Shown one piece after another: positions 1 through 4,982 of a DNA stretch of 5,442 bases. Each line of letters starts with the position of its first letter. Positions within the stretch are counted from its first letter, which is position 1. Position numbers and translations under genes: made by a program. Origin of the DNA: an uncultured Collinsella sp. (GTDB lineage Bacteria > Actinomycetota > Coriobacteriia > Coriobacteriales > Coriobacteriaceae). Location of the stretch: the NCBI GenBank assembly GCA_900752345.1, contig CAADVA010000226.1, positions 1 through 5,442 of the forward strand, read 5' to 3'. The notes beneath the pieces are model-generated. The model saw only the letters and a list, made by a program, of their open reading frames with translations, had not been told where the DNA came from and did no database searches.

Positions 1-5
1 ACGAT

Positions 6-2735
6 ATGGAGCACGCGGGTCGCGACCGGGAGTTCGCGACCTACCGTACCGCTCAAAGCTCAAACGATATGGTGCCGACGGTTTTTCGCCGTGGCATCTA
101 CCGCACGATTCGGGGCAGTCTTAAGCGCTTCCTATCTATCGTGGTCATCACTGCGCTTGGCGTGAGCGTGATGTGCGGCCTTAAGGCGGGCTGCGAGGAT
201 TTGTGCGATTCGGTCGACGCCTATTTTGACCAGCAGAATGTCTATGACATTAACGTGCAGTCGACCTATGGCCTTACGCGCGACGATCTCGCGGCTATCC
301 AAGAGGTCGACGGCGTCGAGACGGTCGAGGGCATCTACACCGAGACCGCCTACACCGCCGTGGGCACAACGCGCGAGCGCGTGGTCGTGCAAAGTCTCTC
401 CAAGGAGAACATCGATCAGCCGGTGCTGGTGAGCGGCGATTTGCCCGAGAGCGCCGATGAAGTCGCGGTGACTTCGAAGTTCCTGAAGGCTTCGGGCAAA
501 AAGCTCGGCGATACGGTGAGTTTTGCCGCCAATGACGCGAGCTCGTCCAACCAAAGTGCCAAGGATCAGTTTGCCGCGGGCGATTACACCATTACGGCCG
601 AGGTCCTCGATCCTACCGACGTGAGCTCCGACTCGACAGTCAACGCCTTTCGCGCTGCTTCGGCTGCGGACTATAAGTTCTATGTGAGCGAGGATGCCGC
701 GACATCTTCTTCCTACTCCGCAGTCCACGTGATCGTCGAGGGAACCAAGAGTCTTAACTCCTATTCAGATGCCTACACGACAAAGATCAACGAGGTCAAA
801 GGCAACATCGAGAAGATCCGCGAGGAGCGTGAGAAGGCGCGCGTCCAGGAGTTGACGGTTGACACGCCGTCAAGCTTGGATACGGCCGAGCGTCAGGCCG
901 CCATGCTCTTTGGGATCGAGCAGGATAACATCAACCGTATGGCCGAGGGCAGCGAGGAGCGCGTCCAGGCTCAGGCCGAGTTGGACCAGCGCCGCGCCGC
1001 CGCCGACCAGCATTTTGCCGATGCCCGCGCCGAGCTTTCCGATCTGGGCGAATGCACCTGGTACATTCAGGACCGCGGTAACATCGCAAGCTACTCGAGC
1101 GTCGAGAGCGACAGTTCTTCGATCGAGGCCATCGCCACGGTTTTCCCATTTATCTTCTTTGTCGTCGCTGTGCTCATCAGTCTTACCACCGCCACGCGCA
1201 TGGTCGAGGAGGAGCGCACGCTTATTGGCCTGTACAAGGCGCTTGGCTATTCACGCGAGCGCATCCTGTCCAAATACGTGGACTATGCGCTGTGGGCATG
1301 TCTGATCGGCGGCGTGCTCGGCAACATCATCGGATTTGTGGGCCTGCCGCTGTTCCTGTTTACGGTGTTCGACGACATGTACTCGCTGCCTCAGATGCTG
1401 CTCTCGTACGACATCGTGTCCTCAATCGTCTCGGTGGCGCTGTTTGCCGTGGGCGTGGTGGGCGCTACGATTATCGCCTGCCGCCACGAGATGGCCGAGA
1501 CCCCGGCCTCGCTCATGCGTCCCAAGGCCCCACGCGCCGGCTCTCGCATCTTGCTTGAGCGCATCGGCTTTATCTGGCGCCGCATGGGCTTTTTGAACAA
1601 GGTGGCAGCACGTAACCTGTTCCGCTACAAAAAGCGCGCTTTTATGACCATCTTCGGTATCGCCGGCTGCACGGCGCTCGTGATCTGCGGTATGGGCATT
1701 CGCGACACGTCGGTGGCGCTTTCGCCCAAACAGTACGGGCATATCACGCGCTACGACCTGCTGGCGGTCGCCAATCCCGACGATTTTTCGCAGACGTGCG
1801 CGGCATTGGATGAGCGCAGCGCGGCCAATGATTTCAACGTGACCGTGACCTCGACCCTGCCGATTATGACCGACAACGTCACCTTTACGTTTGGCGGCAA
1901 GAGCGAGACCGTGCAGCTGATCGTGGTGCCCGATGACCGCACGGGTGACTTGGGCGATTACGTGCGTCTGGAGGATGAGTCCAATGAACCGCTGCCTTTG
2001 CGTGACGGAGACGTGTATCTGAGCAAGAGTTCACAGCTGGTGCTGGGGATTCAGCCGGGCGATACGGCTCACGTCCAGGATTCGTCGCTCAATGTTGCCA
2101 AGGTCAAAGTCAGCGACATTTCGCTTAACTATCTGGGCAACACGCTTTACATGACGCAGGGCACCTATGAGCGTGCGTTCGGTCGAAGCGCACGTCTTAA
2201 CGGCGTCTTTGTGCTGCTTAAGGGTTCGTCGGCCGACCAGATTGCGTTTAGCAAGAATCTTAAGAGTGACGGTTGGCTTACGATTTCGAGTACGGCCGAG
2301 CATTGGGAAAACTATGAGGCGAACTTTACGATTATCAATTCGGTCGTGGTGCTCGTGACCTTCATGGCGGCGTGCCTATCGTTTGTGGTGGTGTTTACGC
2401 TGTCCAACACGAATATCTCCGAGCGCGAGCGCGAGCTGGCGACCATTAAGGTGTTGGGCTTCCGTCGCGGTGAGGTGCACCATTACGTCAACAAGGAGAC
2501 GTTGATCCTCACGGCGATTGGCGCTGCGCTGGGCGTGCCGCTGGGCGGCTTGCTGGCCGAGAGTTTTACGTACATTTTGCAGATGCCGTCGCTGTACTTT
2601 GATGTCGAGGTCGAGCCGCTAAGCTACGTGCTCGCCGTGGTGCTTTCCTTTGGCTTTACGTTTATCGTCAACCTCGCCACCAATCGTACCCTCAACAAGA
2701 TCGACATGGTCGGCGCCCTCAAGAGTGCCGAGTAA
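6..2735 (+). CDS. ABC transporter permease, duplicated FtsX/MacB type
   Basis: Integral membrane subunit of an ABC transporter; this family usually moves peptides or lipids, or drives extracellular partners mechanically, using a separate ATPase. Predicted membrane segments are near residues 42-60, 373-397, 427-455, 469-492, 546-565, 775-800, 831-850 and 871-890, giving two copies of a four-segment module. Both modules carry the family's cytoplasmic signature after their second segment: EEERTLIGLYKALGYSRE (401-418) and SERERELATIKVLGFRRGE (805-823). Large extracytoplasmic domains lie at about 61-372 and 566-774; the first contains a charged coiled-coil stretch (about 257-347). Substrate is unknown and no ATPase gene is in view. 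The start is uncertain: the frame is open to the left edge, an ATG at 69 (residue 22) lies closer to the first membrane segment, and neither ATG has a clear ribosome binding site. The stop codon lies in a hairpin. Confidence 0.9.
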   Translation: MEHAGRDREFATYRTAQSSNDMVPTVFRRGIYRTIRGSLKRFLSIVVITALGVSVMCGLKAGCEDLCDSVDAYFDQQNVYDINVQSTYGLTRDDLAAIQEVDGVETVEGIYTETAYTAVGTTRERVVVQSLSKENIDQPVLVSGDLPESADEVAVTSKFLKASGKKLGDTVSFAANDASSSNQSAKDQFAAGDYTITAEVLDPTDVSSDSTVNAFRAASAADYKFYVSEDAATSSSYSAVHVIVEGTKSLNSYSDAYTTKINEVKGNIEKIREEREKARVQELTVDTPSSLDTAERQAAMLFGIEQDNINRMAEGSEERVQAQAELDQRRAAADQHFADARAELSDLGECTWYIQDRGNIASYSSVESDSSSIEAIATVFPFIFFVVAVLISLTTATRMVEEERTLIGLYKALGYSRERILSKYVDYALWACLIGGVLGNIIGFVGLPLFLFTVFDDMYSLPQMLLSYDIVSSIVSVALFAVGVVGATIIACRHEMAETPASLMRPKAPRAGSRILLERIGFIWRRMGFLNKVAARNLFRYKKRAFMTIFGIAGCTALVICGMGIRDTSVALSPKQYGHITRYDLLAVANPDDFSQTCAALDERSAANDFNVTVTSTLPIMTDNVTFTFGGKSETVQLIVVPDDRTGDLGDYVRLEDESNEPLPLRDGDVYLSKSSQLVLGIQPGDTAHVQDSSLNVAKVKVSDISLNYLGNTLYMTQGTYERAFGRSARLNGVFVLLKGSSADQIAFSKNLKSDGWLTISSTAEHWENYEANFTIINSVVVLVTFMAACLSFVVVFTLSNTNISERERELATIKVLGFRRGEVHHYVNKETLILTAIGAALGVPLGGLLAESFTYILQMPSLYFDVEVEPLSYVLAVVLSFGFTFIVNLATNRTLNKIDMVGALKSAE

Positions 2736-2770
2736 CCTGCCAAAAAGGGACAGGTTTATTTTGGCAGGTT
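2734..2770 (+). terminator. Hairpin overlapping the permease stop codon (terminator or REP-like)
   Basis: AACCTGCCAAAA (2734-2745) and TTTTGGCAGGTT (2759-2770) are a perfect 12-bp inverted repeat around a 13-nt loop. The last two bases of the permease TAA stop are the first two of the left arm. The right arm is followed by TTAT, so on the plus strand the structure could end transcription. The loop holds a second CAGGTT (2751-2756) that can pair with the same left arm. The AGGGACAGGTTT-type wording recalls dispersed intergenic repeats, so this may be a repeat copy serving as a terminator. Confidence 0.65.
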
Positions 2771-2776
2771 TTATCT

Positions 2777-2823
2777 GGGCAAACGCCGGACACCTACGGG
2801 CGATCCGGCGTTTGCCCCGTTTT
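2777..2823 (+). terminator. Intrinsic terminator of the permease gene
   Basis: GGGCAAACGCCGGA (2777-2790) pairs perfectly with TCCGGCGTTTGCCC (2804-2817): a 14-bp GC-rich stem with a 13-nt loop, followed by CG and four T residues at 2820-2823. This is a conventional plus-strand rho-independent terminator. On the minus strand the stem is followed by AGATAAAA rather than a T run, so it is less convincing as a terminator for the convergent small gene. Confidence 0.8.
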
Positions 2824-2850
2824 GCTGGGGATGTCTGTCGTTCAGTGCTC

Positions 2851-3171
2851 TTACTGGCCAATCCAGTGTTGCGCATAGCTCTTAATGTCCTCGGTAAAAC
2901 CGTCAAGGTCGTCAAGGGTGATCACGCTGTCGATAAGCAAATTGGCTATCTCGCGGTGCATTGTGCTGCGGCGAATGTCGTTTGCAATTACGCCTGAGGA
3001 CAGCTTGTCTCTATTGAGGTGCTCTTCTAGTGCCCAAAATCTACTGGACGCTTCGCTGTCGCCGTTCAGCATCTCAACGTACTGGCCGATGAGCTTTTCC
3101 ATATAACGTTCTTGCCATTGAGGAAGCATTTTCTTAAACAGCTTCCAGTCGCTTTCGGCTACGTCGCGCAT
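2851..3171 (-). CDS. Small charged helical protein, function unknown
   Basis: A 106-residue soluble protein with no signal peptide or membrane segment. It is rich in Trp, Lys, Glu and Asp and looks all-helical. An N-terminal part with SDWKLFKKMLPQWQERYMEK (7-26) is followed by FWALEEHLNRDK (45-56) and a C-terminal helical part with ITLDDLDGF (84-92). It reminds me of short uncharacterised proteins of gut Firmicutes and Actinobacteria, but I recognise no domain and assign no function. I chose the ATG at 3171 because GGAGG lies just upstream; an in-frame ATG 14 codons earlier (3213) has no such site. It converges on the permease and is about 450 bp from the XRE gene upstream, so it is probably transcribed alone. 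A TAGAAT box (3212-3217, minus strand) is a possible -10, without a convincing -35. Confidence 0.75.
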   Translation of the reverse strand: MRDVAESDWKLFKKMLPQWQERYMEKLIGQYVEMLNGDSEASSRFWALEEHLNRDKLSSGVIANDIRRSTMHREIANLLIDSVITLDDLDGFTEDIKSYAQHWIGQ

Positions 3172-3175
3172 ATGT

Positions 3176-3180
3176 CCTCC
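3176..3180 (-). promoter_or_regulatory. Ribosome binding site fixing the start of the small gene
   Basis: The minus strand reads GGAGG, then ACAT, then ATG at 3171. The match to the anti-Shine-Dalgarno sequence is strong, though the 4-nt spacing is short. It favours a 106-residue product over the longer 120-residue frame. Confidence 0.7.
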
Positions 3181-3288
3181 GCTCGTCAAACGGGCTTTCC
3201 ATTTGCCTTTCATTCTATTTGGTTTTCGCTCGCAGGCGTGGATGAGAGGCTCTCTTTAGCCTTCGAGATTGGGCTTGAATGGGTCGTA

Positions 3289-3450
3289 TGCCACAAAACG
3301 GGCCTATCTACTACGTTTAATTGGATACTCTCAATCATGCCAGGAAAACGAAAAATAAAACCGCAGGTAAAAGGCCTGTCGATTTTCAAAAAAGGCAGGT
3401 ATGGTCGGCTCTCTCGAGTTAAACGTAGTAAATAGGCCCTTTTCTTGGCG
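3289..3450. repeat. Inverted-repeat element, MITE-like or long imperfect hairpin
   Basis: The 32 bases at 3289-3320 match the reverse complement of 3419-3450 at 27 of 32 positions. The inner 21 bases (3300-3320 against 3419-3439), starting GGGCCTAT and ending CTACGTTTAA, match at 20 of 21. Complementarity continues more loosely inward (3321-3343 with 3396-3418, about half the positions). The A-rich centre (3344-3395) has no credible gene. The size and terminal repeats fit a miniature inverted-repeat element without its own transposase; I could not find a convincing target-site duplication. A structured RNA is the alternative. Confidence 0.6.
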
Positions 3451-3501
3451 CGTGGTCAGCTCAATGCTAATCTCCGTGCCGGAACTGGCCCAGTTGTTTG
3501 T

Positions 3502-3570
3502 AAGTTGCGGTGATATAGGGACTGTTTGGCGCTTTGGAGCCTCAAAACAGTCCCTATATCACCGCAACTT
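3502..3570. repeat. REP-like palindrome, perfect 26-bp arms
   Basis: Bases 3502-3527 and 3545-3570 are perfect reverse complements over 26 bp, with a 17-nt spacer that itself contains GGC/GCC. The left arm begins AAGTTGCGGTGATATAGG and continues GACTGTTT. There is no T run on either side, so it is not a typical terminator, although it lies 50 bp past the stop of the XRE gene. Its foot TTGCGGTG recurs at 4728-4790. Short palindromes of this sort are commonly dispersed in bacterial genomes and mobilised in trans by REP-associated transposases; no such transposase is in the window. Confidence 0.8.
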
Positions 3571-3619
3571 GGAAGGGGCGGGCGGTGTCGGATGAGTGGC
3601 GCTGGCTGGTTGGGGCGGT

Positions 3620-4540
3620 TTAGGCCTGTTTGCGGCACTTCCATTGTTTGCGACACCAGCGCATGAGCGCCTTTACGATGGGAATCGTGATGAGGATGAT
3701 CCATGCAGGATGGGGCTGTCCCAAACAGAGCCACATGTAGAGGAACCAAGCGATGGCGGCTGCTGGATAGACGCATTCAGTGAGCTTTGACAAATGGCGT
3801 CGATCGATAAAGTCACCAATCGCGTAGTAGACGGGAACCAAAAAGACGAGGAAAAGCCCCATGCCCCATGTGCCGTAGACAATGCCGAGCACCAGATAGG
3901 CGAGAGTGACAAGTGCGGGGAAGGGGAATTTGTTCCATGCACGTCCGACCTTGGTGTGGAAATGCTTGCCATGATGGTCGAGCTTGTCGTGTGCTTCCTT
4001 CCAGCTGGAAAACGTCTCGCCGTCGATGGTGACGGTGCCGTCGTCATTGGTACGCACGCTATGTCCATCGTCCTCAAGCGTATCGATATGCACGCCGCCC
4101 GGCCCCACATGCACCTCTTCGCCCTTGCGCTCGTTGGTCACATGGATGCCGCTCCAACCAACATGGACTTCCTCGCCTTTATTGGGATCAATGACGTGGA
4201 TACCGCGCGCGAGGGAAATATCGACAAGTGGTTTGTCACCGCAATCGACGTGCTCGGCAGAATCCTCAGCCTCGTCAGCCACATCCGCCGTCTCGGTGTC
4301 GGCGCTACCGTCCTCCGGGCCGTCGGCATCGTTGGCCGCCTCCCCATATAGCAGCTTGTCCAACGACACGCCATACAGCGCGGCGAGCGCAATGAGGTTA
4401 TCGGTATCGGGTGAGGACTCGCTGCGCTCCCATTTACTAACAGCCTGGCGGCTTACGCCCAGCTGGGCAGCAAGCGCCTCCTGAGAAAGCCCGGCAGCTT
4501 TACGGCGATCGACGAGGCGCTGTGCCATCGCAAGATCCAT
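3620..4540 (-). CDS. Membrane-anchored XRE-family helix-turn-helix regulator
   Basis: A 306-residue probable DNA-binding protein tethered to the membrane. Residues 5-66 are a classic XRE/Cro-type domain, with helix-turn-helix SQEALAAQLGVSRQAVSKWE (19-38). An acidic linker follows (67-102). Residues 113-153 hold two full copies and a start of a third of an 18-residue unit, GIHV...KGEEVHVG.., probably beta strands. After a polar stretch (154-205) come hydrophobic segments near 208-224, 227-245, 257-274 and 278-293, and a basic tail containing CRKQWKCRK. XRE domains joined to membrane segments are known in Gram-positive bacteria, but what this one senses is not evident. The start at 4540 has AAAGGA six bases upstream; an upstream in-frame ATG (4612) would add 24 residues lying over the putative promoter. 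Paired repeats upstream suggest autoregulation. Confidence 0.85.
   Translation of the reverse strand: MDLAMAQRLVDRRKAAGLSQEALAAQLGVSRQAVSKWERSESSPDTDNLIALAALYGVSLDKLLYGEAANDADGPEDGSADTETADVADEAEDSAEHVDCGDKPLVDISLARGIHVIDPNKGEEVHVGWSGIHVTNERKGEEVHVGPGGVHIDTLEDDGHSVRTNDDGTVTIDGETFSSWKEAHDKLDHHGKHFHTKVGRAWNKFPFPALVTLAYLVLGIVYGTWGMGLFLVFLVPVYYAIGDFIDRRHLSKLTECVYPAAAIAWFLYMWLCLGQPHPAWIILITIPIVKALMRWCRKQWKCRKQA
4097..4204 (-). repeat. Tandem 18-residue protein repeat inside the XRE protein
   Basis: Residues 113-130 and 131-148 align without gaps, and residues 149-153 (GVHID) begin a third copy. GIHV and KGEEVHVG are identical in both full units. In KGEEVHVG six of the eight codons differ by synonymous changes only, so the protein sequence has been kept while the DNA diverged. 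The pattern of alternating hydrophobic residues and glycine turns suggests a small beta-sheet or beta-solenoid module. Confidence 0.8.
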
Positions 4541-4546
4541 GGTGGT

Positions 4547-4552
4547 TCCTTT
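4547..4552 (-). promoter_or_regulatory. Ribosome binding site of the XRE gene
   Basis: The minus strand reads AAAGGA, then ACCACC, then ATG at 4540. The six-base spacing is normal. This supports the 306-residue start over the upstream ATG at 4612. Confidence 0.75.
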
Positions 4553-4589
4553 CGTTTGATGGTCGAATCGAATGAGCCGAGTATGCCGA

Positions 4590-4607
4590 GAACAACCGGT
4601 AGCGACC
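4590..4607 (-). promoter_or_regulatory. Operator-like repeat, promoter-proximal copy
   Basis: The minus strand reads GGTCGCTACCGGTTGTTC, matching the copy at 4643-4660 at 15 of 18 positions. Its ACCGGT core is palindromic. It lies between the putative -10 and the start codon, near the expected transcript start, where a bound repressor could block transcription. The role is inferred from position and repetition. Confidence 0.45.
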
Positions 4608-4617
4608 ACCATTTCTA

Positions 4618-4645
4618 GTTAGAATCTGCTCAAACCCTACCGCAA
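4618..4645 (-). promoter_or_regulatory. Possible promoter of the XRE gene (weak)
   Basis: On the minus strand TTGCGG (4640-4645) and TCTAAC (4618-4623) are separated by 16 bp. They match the -35 and -10 consensus at three and four of six positions. The score is poor; the main support is that the pair sits between two related repeats, with the -35 overlapping the distal one. Confidence 0.3.
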
Positions 4646-4660
4646 CTACCGGTAGCAACC
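4643..4660 (-). promoter_or_regulatory. Operator-like repeat, promoter-distal copy
   Basis: The minus strand reads GGTTGCTACCGGTAGTTG, containing the perfect 10-bp palindrome CTACCGGTAG (4646-4655). Its centre is 53 bp from that of the proximal copy, about five helical turns, so both would face the same side of the DNA. Partial copies flank it: CTACCGCAAC starting at 4637 and CTAACGACC up to 4670. The likely ligand, if any, is the XRE protein encoded downstream. Confidence 0.45.
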
Positions 4661-4727
4661 CCTAACGACCAGCCATTTTAGGACAAATGTCAATGCAAGT
4701 AGCAGCCAAGAGCTCCCACTCAGTAAA

Positions 4728-4790
4728 TTGCGGTGGAATAGTTCCTAAATTCAGCCATTTGCGGGCTAAGCAGGAACTATTTCACCGCAA
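4728..4790. repeat. REP-like palindrome sharing the TTGCGGTG foot
   Basis: TTGCGGTGGAATAGTTCCT (4728-4746) and AGGAACTATTTCACCGCAA (4772-4790) are complementary at 18 of 19 positions, and the single mismatch becomes a G-U pair in plus-strand RNA. The spacer contains a further AGCC/GGCT stem (4753-4756 with 4764-4767). AAATTCAG (4747-4754) could also pair with CTGAATTT just outside the right arm (4791-4798). The outer TTGCGGTG and following ATAG match the element at 3502-3570; the inner part differs. Confidence 0.75.
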
Positions 4791-4822
4791 CTGAATTTCA
4801 GGTCAGGCACCCGCAGCAAGAA

Positions 4823-4982
4823 GACGAATAGCCTCGGCGAGTATGTAAACGAAGGGCCCTCCGACCCCGCCCGACGATTTCGATTGGCGACCTTTGACGG
4901 AGTCAAGGGAGGAGCCAAATCGAAATACGTCGGGCGGGGTCGGAGGGCCCGATGGGACGGATTTCGGCCGAGGCTATTCGTC
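4823..4982. repeat. Nested inverted repeat reaching into the phosphofructokinase stop codon
   Basis: Outer arms: GACGAATAGCCTCGGC (4823-4838) is the perfect reverse complement of 4967-4982, which includes the last two codons and TAG stop of the phosphofructokinase. Inner arms: 4854-4876 and 4928-4950 are perfect complements over 23 bp. Pairing then continues through ATTTCGATT (4877-4885) after a one-base bulge, up to a small apex TTGAC-GGA-GTCAA (4894-4906). Only the 15-16 nt between outer and inner arms are unrelated. The structure may fold in the 3' end of the phosphofructokinase message, or be the trace of an inverted duplication. Confidence 0.8.
4854..4950 (-). terminator. Probable transcription end of the phosphofructokinase gene
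   Basis: The GC-rich 23-bp stem begins 23 bp past the stop codon and is followed on the minus strand by TTCGTTTACAT, a broken T tract. Position and stability fit a terminator or a 3'-end stabiliser. The T tract is not ideal and the loop region is long (about 50 nt, itself folded), so the call is moderate. On the plus strand the stem is followed by GATGGG, which does not favour termination. Confidence 0.5.

Larger units (their letters stand above)
3172..3619. other. Gene-poor intergenic region with two inverted-repeat elements
   Basis: This stretch of about 450 bp separates two minus-strand genes. It holds the presumed promoter region of the small gene (3172-3288, with a short GAGAG-G-CTCTC hairpin at 3244-3254), a 160-bp inverted-repeat element (3289-3450), about 50 bp in which I see nothing, a 69-bp palindrome (3502-3570), and 49 bp of G-rich sequence up to the XRE stop codon. 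The open frames crossing it run through the repeats on either strand, lack ribosome binding sites and resemble no protein I know. Confidence 0.6.
4541..4973. other. Intergenic region between the XRE and phosphofructokinase genes
   Basis: This region of about 430 bp holds, in order, the XRE ribosome binding site, a pair of operator-like repeats around a weak promoter (4590-4660), a stretch with no recognisable feature (4661-4727), a TTGCGGTG palindrome (4728-4790), a short spacer, and a nested inverted repeat (4823-4982) that ends inside the phosphofructokinase gene. I find no credible gene in it. Confidence 0.6.

Noticed and set aside
1..72. Direct repeat ACGATATGG at 1-9 and 64-72, each carrying a possible permease start codon
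   Set aside because: Nine bases repeated once within a coding frame is easily chance; it is of note only because it leaves the start ambiguous.
132..728. Open frame of 198 codons on the minus strand within the permease gene
   Set aside because: It is the antisense shadow of a GC-rich gene; the protein is rich in Arg, His and Gly without domain character, and the plus-strand permease reading is unambiguous.
3112..3435. Plus-strand frame of 107 codons across the small gene's upstream region and the inverted-repeat element
   Set aside because: It starts antisense to the small gene, has no ribosome binding site, and most of it reads through the 3289-3450 element.
3794..4351. Open frame of 185 codons on the plus strand opposite the XRE gene
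   Set aside because: It lies entirely antisense to a recognisable helix-turn-helix protein and has no ribosome binding site or family resemblance.
4541..4612. 24-residue N-terminal extension of the XRE protein from an ATG at 4612
   Set aside because: The extension covers the putative operator, precedes a good ribosome binding site for the ATG at 4540, and XRE proteins normally begin just before the first helix.
3502..4790. CRISPR array suggested by repeated palindromes
   Set aside because: There are only two related copies, over 1 kb apart with a gene between them, and no regular spacers.
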